The position numbers and the translations under genes were made by a program. Positions 20,980 through 31,955 of a stretch of DNA of 64,000 bases are shown here, in pieces. The stretch's first letter is position 1, and every line of letters begins with the position of its first letter. The notes beneath the pieces are model-generated. The model did no database searches. It was not told the DNA's origin and saw only the letters and a list, made by a program, of their open reading frames with translations. The stretch is taken from the NCBI GenBank assembly GCA_032209605.1, contig JASFXZ010000077.1:496001-560000 (forward strand). The letters are read 5' to 3'. The stretch is from Mactromeris polynyma. Its lineage: Eukaryota; Mollusca; Bivalvia; Venerida; Mactridae.

Positions 20980-22612
20980 ATACAGATGTGATATCACTTA
21001 AACACAGGTGTAAGAAACAATGAGAATTGGTCATTAATAAAATTGAGAAAATAGAAGATTTAGGAGTGAGTCAGTAAGGAAGTAAACTACAGAAGTCAAT
21101 TTACATGTAGTATATCATAAACTGTATGGATTGTATAAAAAATGAAAATGTGAAAGGTGAACAATAAGAATGGTTAAGGTTTTTGTAAGTACAATATGAT
21201 AACCAGACGTGAAGTTGACAGAAGCACTTTGGTGTGTAGCAGTGAATGTTTTTAGTAATTTGTTTCGGTAGAAAATGGTATTTCATTCACAGGCTACAAT
21301 AACTCATTTCGACAGATTCAATTTTCCCCCTCATATCTTTTAGTCAACTTATTTTCACGGTAGTAAGCGACTATATTTTCTTGGGTGTAAGCGACAAAAC
21401 AACAGGTAAAAACATTAATTAATTTATTGGCTTGTCATTCATTCTTGAATTAGGAGTCAGTTTGGTGGTGTGTACGCCTATTTTTTGAACATGATAAGTT
21501 TTCCTTTCTTAATATAGCTGCTAGGTGCTTAACCAGTACTTGTCTGCTGTTATTAAAACGATGTATTTGAAACGTCTTTGGAATTGGAACCCTCGCCTTT
21601 AATCAAAACCGATACAAGTCACTGCTTGCTAGTATCTTCATGGCCATTCTCGACAGTTCTCGGATATTTCCGTACCACTTCGTTACTCTACGAACATCCT
21701 CTAGTGAATGTCAGGCGGAGCACTATGTGGCAAAATTCAACATTTGTGCGGTCAAAAAGTAGTTCTCGTAAAACGGATTTATAACTTCGATAAATTCACA
21801 TAAGAGATGAATTATCGTTGTCATTTCTAGTTAAAAACTCACATAATTCAATCTTCATATAGCTTAAATATTAGATTCTAATCCCGTTTCATCAGCACTC
21901 CAGCGTAATTACGCCGCCATATTGTTTTCATGATATTTGAATGTTTTTTCCGAAAGTAGTGTCTTACGAACATCCGAGGCACTGGACGTAGTTGGCCGAG
22001 GTTTTCCGAATGGTTCATGGCATGGCCAACTAATAAATCGAAGGCATTGATATAGAAGTCGAGGAATAGCGCGGCTGATGCCAGATCTTATGGTCCTGAG
22101 TTCGAGCCAGCGTTGATAACAATATTCACAACACCTGAATTTGGAGCGAGTACTGGTAACTAACCCGAGGAGACAGTTATCGAGAATGAATAGTATCAGT
22201 GGTAAGATCTTGTGAAATAAATATGTTTAAAACTTACACAAATAATTATTCAAGCGATTTTCGATTCGACTCAATATCGACTCTCATTTTGCGTTTCTAT
22301 TTAATGAAAAGAGTTTACTTGACAAATGTAATTCTCTGCTACAATGTCATATTAAGCTGTGAAACAACTTTTACCGTTGTTACTTACATGTGGCTTTTTA
22401 TATGATTGTTTCGTTTAAATAGTTAAGTGTAAATTTCACAGAGATACCAAAAAGGTGAAGTTTTTGGTGGTCCGAAAGTGAAATGACACTCCATAACTGT
22501 AGTACACTTTCTACAAGTTCCAGATTGAGACGAGATTAATCGAAAAATCGGAGTTGCAAACGCGCTGGAGTCACATGTTCCATAACTTATGGTCTAACAA
22601 CGAGTGCGTACA
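20980..22612. other. AT-rich non-coding stretch with a possible SINE remnant near 22040-22180
   Basis: At about 22070-22120, GCGCGGCTGATG and CTGAGTTCGAGCCAGCG have the look of a degenerate tRNA-type A/B box pair. The rest shows no supported gene. The 68-codon ORF at 21578 has no recognisable content. Confidence 0.3.
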
Positions 22613-22877
22613 GGGCCCGTATTCACAAACATTTTAAGACTGAATCTCAGACTTAGACTTTAAAATTGCAAAAAACAAATTTTCAAGCATTTCGTTTTCA
22701 TTATATTTAAACGGATAAATATTTGCCTGAATATTTCTTGTTACTCACTCTCCACTCTTGCCATGTTTTATCAAAATATAGTGTGTTACAATAACGTAGG
22801 AACAAAATGAAAACTGATTTACCATTTTAAAGTCTAAGTCTGAGTATCAGTTTTAAAACGTTTGTGAATACGGGCCC
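22613..22877. mobile_element. 265-bp MITE with ~56-bp imperfect terminal inverted repeats
   Basis: The left end GGGCCCGTATTCACAAACAT and the right end (reverse complement GGGCCCGTATTCACAAACGT) start identically and stay complementary through AGACTTAGACTTTAAAAT. The interior is AT-rich without ORFs. Elements ending in GGCCCGTATTCAC are a recurring MITE type in animal genomes. No clear target-site duplication was identified. Confidence 0.8.
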
Positions 22878-22921
22878 AGGAATTTGATGTCAATTTTTCA
22901 CAGCATCACGGATATGTAAAC

Positions 22922-23027
22922 CGGCCTGTTCACTTAATCAGTGTGCTTGGGATTCCAACCTGTACTAACCTGTCCTTCCGCAAGCGACTGGCAGCCTCCC
23001 TACGTGAAACAGGTGGACAGACATGAC
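22922..23027 (-). mobile_element. SINE fragment (body of the family also at 30283 and 53974)
   Basis: On the minus strand it reads GGTTAGTACAGGTTGGAATC after a CAGTCGCTTGCGGAAGGAC block, matching the body of the 53974-54151 copy (GTTAGTACTGGTTG; CAATTGCTTGAGGAAGAGC). The tRNA-like head is missing. Confidence 0.55.
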
Positions 23028-23227
23028 ATTGAATCAAGCATCCCCAGTCATTTTGTCACAGAGAACGGAAGACTTAGCTCAACACATGTACCTCCATATT
23101 GGCATGCAGGCCACTGAATGGAAAGGCTGAATATATTAAACAAGAATTCAATCTATTGTCGTTGTCATATATACTACTTACAGGTTCTTTTTCGTCCACA
23201 AATGAAAGGACCCTTCCAAACTACAGT

Positions 23228-23320
23228 AGAACATCGACTTACGACCACGTGCACTAGATTGGAGGTTTATGGTATTTCTGGTGATATCAAACGAAGTCAT
23301 GAACACATGTAGGAGTACCG
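23228..23320. mobile_element. Possible pogo/Tigger-like terminal fragment
   Basis: CAGTAGAACATCGACTTACG resembles the ends of pogo-type elements (CAGTAGAAC-T-TCGA). No matching inverted end was found nearby. Confidence 0.25.
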
Positions 23321-25676
23321 TATTCCAGAATGTGTGGTTGAATATAACAACGAAATGTTTACGTTTTTCCCCATTTATTCAAGAAACAAACAAATCACGA
23401 TACATAGAATAGATGCATGCAACATAATCAACTAATACGAGTATAACAATAAACAATAAATATAATAAAACAATAGTTATTGATTACAACATAAAACGTC
23501 GTTATATTCATATATTCAGGTCACAACTGTATTAAACATACCGTTTGTGCTACCACTAAAGCTCAATTTTGTAATAAATACATGTATGTATCATAATTTA
23601 ATGTAAAATATAACTTTTTGCTACAATGTATATGTCTCCTTGTTCTTTTAGGGAGGCTGTGCCCTTTTCGGGTTACAATTCCTGGTCGATATTTATACCC
23701 ATTTTTATACATACATTTTTTCTATCGATGTGCCTGCATACATTTCTGTTATTTATTATATCCGTTATTATTATTACTATGATAAAATGTGTATGTTCGT
23801 AATTTTGATTATTTGAATATACGACAGGCTTGTGTAACCGCTTTACTGTTGAGAGAACCTAATATGAAACAATTTTAATAACAGCTGTGAAGTCAATGAG
23901 AAAACGATTATTGTAAAAATATGTCATTTATTGCAATCAGCCGATTATTGGTTTGGACATATGTAAGGAAGACGAATGAGTGATTTGAACTTGGTGAAAT
24001 AACTCAAAAGTGAATAGCATTACATTCAGGGGTCGAGATTATATAAAATGAGAACAGTTTCATAACAAATATAACATTATACTTTAGTTACATGTTTTAA
24101 TATTCAAATGCATCATAAACAGATTACTACTGTCCTATCTATTGCTATAACTTTATCTCAGTTAACTTGAGAATACGCATTTACAGAAAACTGAACCTGG
24201 ATATCAATCTCAAGTTTTATAGTCTAAGTCTTAAGACAAATAATGGGATATTACAATAATTCGCGATAATTTAGTGATAATTTCGCAATTTTAATACTCG
24301 CGAATTCGTTGACATGATAGCGACCACGAAATAACCTCGTTATATGGTATATTGAATAATACTTGAAATAGTTACCTTGATTGTGTTTGAAGAAACACGC
24401 CCAATATTTCATAAACGTTTCAGAAGAATGTCACAATTTTGCAATTTGTTAAAGCGTCAATCATATTTTATGTTCATGATAATTCAATATTCATTTTATT
24501 GCGCTCACATTCAGAGACACTTAGAATTCCAGAGAGACGTATTATGTCGCTAGCAAAGTTTCAATGAGAAATCTCGGGAATAAAACATGCAGTTAATATG
24601 AACATTAATATCGTCTTGTCTGAAGTTAGCTACCAATATGTATATCATCTGAACAATACTTAATAGAAACAAGTTATATCTGGTTCTTGTCTTGAATGAA
24701 CATACTTTGTGTTGTATATTTCATAATAATCAGTCTCTGTTTTACATTGTATTGCTCGCGTCATGGAATAAGTGAGGCTCGGGAGAGTGGCAAAAGGGAA
24801 AATCTGGTACAAATATATCTAACAGTATATCGTTATAAAACGACGTAGTAATATAATCAGCAGATACGCTTATAGCCTGGAGAAGTAGACCCATGGTGCC
24901 TCAATATTACTCCTAAAGTACTTCTGTAATCGGCCAGACAATTCCTTATCGCCCTATTCCCATAGATACTTGCCCATATATCTCCTTAACTCCAAGTGTT
25001 CAATGTGCTGACGTTTCCCTGGGAGGCATTACCTTGTGTAGTTAGCGTTCCTTGTAACAACTTAATATACGATGGTGGAATACTTCTAACCAATGGTAAT
25101 ATACTTGCTATAACACAAAGAAATTGTTCGAAAAAATGTGAATTATACATTATATTACTATTACAGCAGCGAGCCAGGGCGAATTACGGAAATTTGTATA
25201 CGTTCCAATGAATAACATATAGCAACAAAGAATTAGCCCACGTCAAATGAATCGTTCATACGTCTCTGTATATATCAATTGTTAAGTAGCAGTCAGCCAC
25301 ACGGTAAATCAGTGTTAATCCTCGTAATCACGAATGAAAACGTTCACAATCAAACATAAACCTCAGCCCTTGCTGTCATTCTAAAAGAGTCATTGTTTAA
25401 ATCATCACTATATTATGTATTTTATTACTTTCTAGCACGTATGTGTGTAAGGGTATACCTTTGGTAAAATACAACCATCATTGTAAGGACGCATCCATTT
25501 CTTTAACCAGTAGTTGATAAATGAAGTTATAACAATCTATGAAACATTTATATAGTCATATAGTTGTCATGGTATTTGTAAATTTAGTTATTTTTGTTAT
25601 ATATTTATTACTTAATATCTGCCAGCTACTATTATTAAGTAAGACAATGCAAGTGAACTTATTACTTGACTGATCG
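23321..25676. other. AT-rich non-coding stretch
   Basis: No supported exon or repeat. The 71-codon plus ORF at 24996 does not resemble a known protein. Confidence 0.45.
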
Positions 25677-25690
25677 ATGATTGATTGATA

Positions 25691-25734
<44 letters not shown>
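25677..25734. repeat. GATT tetranucleotide microsatellite
   Basis: An almost perfect run of TTGA/GATT units after a short degenerate lead-in. Confidence 0.95.
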
Positions 25735-26472
25735 TATGTCACTACCATTTAATCAGACAACGCAACAGACCGCTTAACTCACAATAAATCATATATGATC
25801 AGTGCTGCTAAAATTGTTGTTGTATGTATGAAGAATGATTTGATACATCTTGTGCTAATATATTTTCGGAAACTCTGAAGTTATCGTCATTATCACCACG
25901 TGAATGTTCTTGGCATTATGTTCATATAAATACAACAAACTCAATTAAATCATATGAAGTATACGATCGAAGCACGCCTACATCCGCAAAATGTCCATTA
26001 ATCGCAAACAACATCTTTCTAAACTTAAACCATATATTATTACATTCAGACGTACATTATCCTTGCCTAATACAGCATAAAATACACAGTCTGATTCAAT
26101 CACGGAACAATGATGTCTCCCGTGCATACGCTAAACTATTCCTTTTTTCTTTGTGATATTTGATCTTATATACAATTAGTTTTTTATTACAAATTTCGTA
26201 TTGTGTTTCAAATTTATCGGGAAATGATGTCTATATACTTGACATTTATTTAATTTCGGATTAATATTCCAATTTTGCAAACTCAATTATCCACCGAAAT
26301 TGTATTATGCAGGAAGAGCATATAAACGATAAGCAGACAGACTATACATCGTGTATTTAGACAATGTACACAAGCGGATGGTTTTCTACGATCGATGTTG
26401 TCTTCACATTTCATATTTCGAGATTCCTGATTTCACGTTTTCAGGATATATCTGATTCCGCAACACCGTGAT

Positions 26473-26649
26473 GTTCATGAATTCACAGTTCATAAATTCA
26501 CAGTCCATAAATTCACAGTTCATAAATTCACAGTCCATAAATTCACAGTTCATAAATTCACAGTCCATAAATTCACAGTCCATAAATTCAAAGTTCATAA
26601 ATTCACAGTTCATAAATTCACAGTTCATAAATTCACAGTTCATAAATTA
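26473..26649. repeat. 15-bp minisatellite, about twelve units
   Basis: The unit is CATAAATTCACAGTT, with the last base alternating T/C in the left part (AGTT / AGTC), suggesting a 30-bp intermediate period. Because 15 is divisible by three, both strands stay open (repeats of NSQFI on plus, NCEFM on minus); I regard these frames as incidental. Confidence 0.95.
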
Positions 26650-27554
26650 ACGACTTTAGTCTAAAAACGAGAAACTGTCAATAAGGAAACCACGAACTTC
26701 AGTAATTAATCCTTAAAATGCGAAATCATGACTATCAAATATACTAAGTCACCAATGGTCTTTAGTGGTGTCTTTTAATACTTCTTTACTGATGCTATTT
26801 GTTTCTTGGAAGCTTGTCAAATATCCCTGTCTTATAAGCATAAGTTGTTCCTGCACCTTATACCCGTTTGTTACGTCCAAATCATTGTTTCCCAGCATTT
26901 AGTCAGTTTTCTCTCCCTGTCTCTTTGTCGCTTGTCCGAACACAGAGACCTTCGTGACATACACAGTTGGTTCCATCTACGTCCCACACTATATATATAT
27001 ATATGATTCTGATGTTAATCACGCATTTTTCGTAAATTTCTATATGTTCCAAGTTTCATACCCTTTGCCTTTTATCCACACTATGTGGCCATTTTATCAC
27101 TGTGACACGTGGTTCCATATTAAACGCCAAATTTTAGCTGATCGTATAACGTTCCCATCTGAAGTACACCCAATCAAACGAAACATAACGATTGGTAATG
27201 TAGTTCCTAAATCCCGACATGTGCTAGTCAATATTTCAAATAACGCTCACATTTGTAAGTCATAATCAAAACAATTTATTTAAACTGTGTAGTAATGGCA
27301 AGTTGTCATTCGGTCTCTAACAGAATAATACTTAAGGAATAAATTTTATAACTAAACAGTTCCTATTTTATTTCATTGTCGAATGCCGTTCCAAATGACA
27401 CGACCGTTTTGAAGATTACATGTAATATTGTTATTTTTCTTCAACATATATAGCACACAAAACGCTGAATGATTCCGAATGATCATAGCACATGTAACAT
27501 CGAAGTGTCCCTATAGTGTTTTCCCGTATTTAGGATACAGTATGTCAGTATGTT
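26650..27554. other. 3' flank of the receptor gene
   Basis: AT-rich, with a short (AT)n run at 26987-27004. Minus-strand AATAAA hexamers at 27367-27372 and 27275-27280 are candidate poly(A) signals for the receptor. Plus-strand ORFs at 26806-27265 look like chance. Confidence 0.5.
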
Positions 27555-28712
27555 CTAGCACATGGATTGGGACTGAACCACACCTGTGTATGTTGTACTT
27601 CGTACTGTACTGTTGAAATGATACATGTTTGATTGTTCAGTGGACAGTCGCCCGTATTTCAGCTTCGGACAGCAACAGAAAAGGTAGCGATTGTAATATT
27701 TTCTGAACTGGCTACTCAAAAAGTAGAGCGCGTATGGATTCACACACGAATAGATGTACGACAAACAGAAAGAGGTGATTTTAAACACGTTCAGAAACAT
27801 ATTAAACTCGATGTCTGAGAAATGATGAATCAGTATAGAAATATGTCGGGGAAGCCAGCAAAGAACAAATATAAATACGAACGATAGGACGACCTTAGCC
27901 ACTTTCAGTCTGGCTTGAACCTGTCGTTTTTGTTGTTGGTTCATCACAGAATCTTTTACAGATTCACACGGCATGTCCCGACTGCTCAGGATCAAGATCT
28001 GTGCCATCAGAGCGTAGAATATAGCAATTATCATCAAAGGTATCGCGAAGAAGACACAGAATCTTGCCATCGAGTGGAATTGACCGTACCAAGCAAAGTC
28101 CATGTCTAACGGATATATCATACAAATAGCAATATAGTTGGTCGTATTGCCTTCCTGGTTAATAGGAATCAGAAACTCCCGGCTGGTGATAGCGTCAGGG
28201 ATGGCTAACACAATGGACAGTATCCAGATTCCAATTACCGTGCCTACTGTTATAAGCGTCGGCTTTCCGGTATGTTTGCTCATTGGGTGCACGATTGCAA
28301 TAAACCTGTCACCGCTCAAAGCAGTAAGTGTAAAAACCGACACACCAACTGACAAGGTTTGCATGAACTCATTCAATTTACATACCACATTTCCAAACGG
28401 CCATGACTTCAGTGTGTAAAATGTAGACGAGAATGGGACCGAAAACAATAACAACAACAAATCACCGAATGATAAGCTAACAACGAAGATGTTAGGAGTG
28501 TTCCGCATGGATTTGTTTCTTAGCACTGTAAAGATCAGAGCTGTGTTACCAATTACTCCAACTAGAAAGATAATTGCGAACAATACCGGAACAATGATCG
28601 CTTCAACGCGTTCTTCTGGTTCATCGAGTAAATTTATTTCAGTTGTATTTTCGGCCGACGTATCGTTCATTATTCCAAATCCACTGGTATCTAGCTCTGT
28701 CGTTCCATTCAT
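27555..28712 (-). CDS. Neuropeptide GPCR, CCHamide / excitatory-peptide (bombesin-like) receptor type
   Basis: A complete 385-residue class A receptor in one coding exon. Seven hydrophobic segments: TM1 ~36-60 (G55-N56), TM2 ~73-95 (D84), TM3 ~108-130, TM4 ~152-172, TM5 ~216-240, TM6 ~270-292 (CWLP 285-288), TM7 ~310-334 (NPYALY 325-330). C111 and C197 should form the usual extracellular disulfide. The TM3 end reads GDRF (134-137), i.e. DRF where DRY is usual. N-glycosylation sequons lie at N2, N16, N22 and N189. A CCC at 346-348 is a likely palmitoylation site. The segments LSFGDLLLLLFSVPF and SVGVSVFTLTALS are hallmarks of the bombesin/CCHamide/endothelin-like branch. Expected role: plasma-membrane receptor for a small neuropeptide, signalling through G proteins. 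The ligand is inferred from family only. The start has A at -3. Confidence 0.93.
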   Translation of the reverse strand: MNGTTELDTSGFGIMNDTSAENTTEINLLDEPEERVEAIIVPVLFAIIFLVGVIGNTALIFTVLRNKSMRNTPNIFVVSLSFGDLLLLLFSVPFSSTFYTLKSWPFGNVVCKLNEFMQTLSVGVSVFTLTALSGDRFIAIVHPMSKHTGKPTLITVGTVIGIWILSIVLAIPDAITSREFLIPINQEGNTTNYIAICMIYPLDMDFAWYGQFHSMARFCVFFAIPLMIIAIFYALMAQILILSSRDMPCESVKDSVMNQQQKRQVQARLKVAKVVLSFVFIFVLCWLPRHISILIHHFSDIEFNMFLNVFKITSFCLSYIYSCVNPYALYFLSSQFRKYYNRYLFCCCPKLKYGRLSTEQSNMYHFNSTVRSTTYTGVVQSQSMC

Positions 28713-28744
28713 TATGACTGGTTCCAGGTTTCGCTTATTTATCT
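28713..28744 (-). promoter_or_regulatory. Splice acceptor and short 5' UTR before the receptor ATG
   Basis: On the minus strand CTGTCTAATTTCAG precedes the exon, with AG at 28743-28744, leaving 30 bases before the ATG. That segment is open in frame, so either the ATG at 28712 is the start and an untranslated exon lies upstream, or a few residues are added from an upstream exon. I favour the first, as the sequence after the ATG already gives a normal glycosylated N-terminus. Confidence 0.6.
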
Positions 28745-30282
28745 GAAATTAGACAGATGAGATTTAATGTTAACAGCAATTATGTAAACATTAATCATGT
28801 TTCAGATGATTAACTGAATTAACTACACAACAGATGATTCCAGATAATCAAATATTTTTCATGCCACAATAACTTGTGTTACATGAACTTCGATAAATGA
28901 AACAATTACTCTTTGTTTATGAAAGCGGACTAAATAAGTGGATTAGATAAAAACAGACCATTCCATGGCAGAACAGAATTGGACACAACGGTACCGTATG
29001 TTACAGATCGGAAAATTAAGTACACTTAGAAATGATTAAAACACATTTTCCTGTAAATACATTATTAATTCAGTTATCATCATAATTATATTAAAACAAG
29101 ATCTACTTTACAGGCAGCGATTAGGATACATAGAAAAAACACTTTAGACAAAACATGAGCTTCAGAAATGTTTAACTTCCATTATCCGCAACATTGTTTT
29201 CATTTATATGTTGATACTTAGTTACAATAAAGTCTGTACATGGATTGAATGAATCAATGAGTGAATGAGTGAATGAGTGAATGAGTGAATGAGTGAATGA
29301 GTGAATGAGTGAATGAGTGAATGAGTGAATGAGTGAATGAGTGAATGAGTGAATTAGTGAATTAGTGAATTAGTGAATTAGTAATGAGTGAACAATCAGA
29401 CGGATGAATGGACGAACGTATGGACTAATATCTCAATAAATATGTAATAATATTGGCAACGTGAACAACGTGCGATATTACACATCTTGAACAATGCGAT
29501 ACTCAGTACGATTCCGTCTTGCTAACATTGAATGGAGACAACCTACGGAAACTACAGACACATTAATAATCGCAATTTTTTGTCTGAGGTGGTATTTAGT
29601 AATGTAATATACCCATATGTTTCCTGAATAAAATGTATATTAGGTGTTATACCTATTAATCAGAAATTGTTGAAGAAACAGAAGGTATGTTTCGCTTATT
29701 GCATGTTTAACGCGATACAGACGGTGTTATGTTCCGTTTATACGTTTTATTAATTCCGTTTATAAGTTCCTAGTAATCCTTCCAACAAGGTTCTAAAGAC
29801 AATTGTTTCATAAATATTCCCCTGATTGATATTTAATTAGACTTTTTATGGCGTATCCCGCTTCTAGGGGCTTATCTAGTTGAAATTAATGTCATTTTGA
29901 TGTTGAATATGGCAACAAAAAGTAAATAGAATGTCACTGTTTTTGTTCAAAATGTGTCTGAAACTGATCGTAAAACTACTTTTACTGTGGGTAAAATAAT
30001 TAGCAATCACAGATTTGCAATCAATAATAACAAAGCCTAGTTGAGCTCCCTTCAAAGAGGTACATTAGAAATGCAGTTAGAAACGCTCGTAGGTAAACTT
30101 TGTTCTTGTAAAGTTGATATACGTGTTATGATCAGGCGCTTATTCAGAACTGTTGGTTGGAAAGAGGGATATACGTACATTACTTTAGTATGCTTAATTG
30201 TGATACATTATTAGACGTTAAATGTGCATGTTTCAATAATGGTAGTGTTTTGAACTTTGAACTTTGATAATATTGAATGTCC
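28745..30282. other. AT-rich stretch upstream of the receptor exon
   Basis: Presumably the first intron and promoter side of the receptor gene. Apart from the octanucleotide repeat listed separately, nothing was recognised. Confidence 0.5.
29243..29392. repeat. GAATGAGT octanucleotide microsatellite
   Basis: About eleven GAATGAGT units pass into four GAATTAGT units. It follows ACAATAAAGTCTGTACATGG, a LINE-tail-like sequence with AATAAA, which suggests the repeat grew from a retrotransposon 3' end. Confidence 0.95.
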
Positions 30283-30539
30283 GCCCGGCTAGCTCAGTTG
30301 TTGGAGCAAAAGACTGTTACCCGGCAGATCCGGGTTCGATTCCCGGGTTGGGCAGGTTATGTTCTTCCGTGATATTGGCTAGTGTTATGTCCTCCGCATG
30401 TGGATAAATTGTCAGTTTTTCTTGTGGAAGAGTTATTACAGGTTCAGAATAATTAATTCTAGGAAAACTGGGTAGGTCAACTGGAGGCCGTATATGACTG
30501 AAAAATTGGTGAAAAACGGCGTAAAACCCAATGAAAACA
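30283..30539 (+). mobile_element. tRNA-derived SINE (Lys-like head), best-preserved copy
   Basis: The head (30283-30354) has a 7-bp acceptor stem (GCCCGGC with GTTGGGC, including two G-T pairs), D-arm GCTC/GAGC, A-box TAGCTCAGTTG and a perfect B-box GGTTCGATTCC. The anticodon stem does not pair (AAAGA against CCGGC), so it is not a working tRNA gene. The body and tail (AAAACTGGGTAGGTCA, GTATATGACTGAAAAA, AAAAACGGCGTAAAACCCAA) match the minus-strand copy at 53974-54151. Confidence 0.85.
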
Positions 30540-31380
30540 GAATTGTATTGAGTTTATTTGCAAGCTTAGCGACCAAATGTCCTTTCAATGTCAACGGATA
30601 AAAAAACGTTTACCAGCGCTCCGGTCGAGAGCACCCATGTCAATATACCGATGCTTGATTCAGTTTAAATGCATCATTTGCAGCTTGGCTTCAAGTAAGC
30701 AATATGACACAAACTGGCGTCAAGGATAGTTTGATTGAACGCCGTAGTTATTGATACGAAATACAAAAAAAACACTTACTGTGAAAAACTTCTAAAATAG
30801 CAATAATGCTTTGTAACAGTGATCGCTTCAATGGCAAGACGCCAACACCTCATACACTATGAACAATTTCCCCTAGTGTCGTCTCATTATATCAACCGGT
30901 TGCTAGTACAAACTATGCCAGGTAGCTGTATGGTACATTCATACACTGAATGACAGGGGTATGGAATACTCATTACTAATTATTTTGTTTGCGTTTTTGT
31001 TCTGTCTGTACATAATGACTATGGGATCTACAAAGTGAATATATACCAGTATGTTATATACATATGTTTTACATACTGAAGTTGTAAACCTCATCAATGT
31101 AACATACAATACGGTGCGGCATAATTCTTTGCTCAAATACAATCTAGTACAATGGTCGATGGTATTATGGTTACACAAATAATAAATATTCTGACGCAAG
31201 TTTTTGTAATTTTATATATGCTTTGAATAACACTTAAAAACTCGATGAAATCAATAAATCAACAAATAAGACCAGTCGTTAATGTTCGAGTTCTTCCAGA
31301 TTGTAAACATTTGAAAAACATCCAGTGCTGCGTTAGAACATCTATAAAACTCTAAGATAAGTACGATGTTCAATTTGCGG
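30540..31380. other. AT-rich non-coding stretch
   Basis: Nothing supported here. The 86-codon minus ORF at 30939-31199 has no recognisable content. Confidence 0.45.
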
Positions 31381-31645
31381 ATCTGTGGTCATGTGGTCAC
31401 GCGCTGGACTAGTAATCCAGGGGTCACATGTAACAGTACTAATAGTACTTCGGAAGAGACAAAAACCGAGGTCCCGTGTACGATGCTTTACATCGGGCAC
31501 GTAAAAGAACCAGGGGTGCTTCTGGAACTGGGGCATCTTCTCTATCATGCACTATCCTCCAAAAATCTAAAATGACTAACATTCTTCCGGAGGCATCGCC
31601 CATATGGGAAACCGGTGGCGACTATAAATAAACGCAAATAAAAAC
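31381..31645 (+). mobile_element. SINE with tRNA-Thr-like remnant
   Basis: TGGACTAGTAATCCA is an intact anticodon-arm-like stem-loop with an AGT triplet as in tRNA-Thr, followed by GGGGTC. The body contains CGAGGTCCCGTGTACGATG and GGCACGTAAAAGAACC, a type of core found in molluscan SINEs as I recall it. It ends in an A-rich tail at about 31645. Overlapping open frames on both strands (31342-31575) are incidental. Confidence 0.6.
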
Positions 31646-31757
31646 AAAAGATGTTCAATTTTAAAATGCAATACATATACATGCTCTCCAGGTTGTCTTA
31701 AAAGTAAGTTATTTCGTGCAATTCAGACTTCTTAACTCCTGTCAAAAATACACGCAT

Positions 31758-31939
31758 TTATGCATATACCGTGCAAAATGTATTCACAATCACAGACTTG
31801 TAACTTCGTGTATACTTTGATGAAAGAAAAAACAAGTTTAATTCTTCAGGGTGTGCATCATAGTTTTTAGGATACTCTAATAATGTGTCATATCCTGTCT
31901 GCGTTTTCTTCCGTGATATACCGAATCCCTGTTGGAAGC
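31758..31939 (-). CDS. Candidate terminal exon, unrecognised
   Basis: On the minus strand a good acceptor (TTTTATTGCTTCCAACAG) precedes GGATTCGG at about 31933, and one frame stays open for roughly 58 codons to TAA at 31758. The peptide contains YDTLLEYPKNYDAHPEEL and then a less protein-like end. All three frames are open for a while, no matching upstream exon was found, and the ORF could be chance. Confidence 0.15.
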
Positions 31940-31955
31940 AATAAAATATATTCAC

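Noticed and set aside
27633..28746. Plus-strand ORFs within the receptor gene
   Set aside because: Antisense shadows of the GPCR coding sequence.
30283..30354. Functional tRNA gene
   Set aside because: Acceptor, D and T arms fit and the B-box is perfect, but the anticodon stem does not pair and a SINE body follows, so it is the head of a retroposon.
31342..31575. Overlapping ORFs on both strands
   Set aside because: Contained in a tRNA-derived SINE; no protein-like content.
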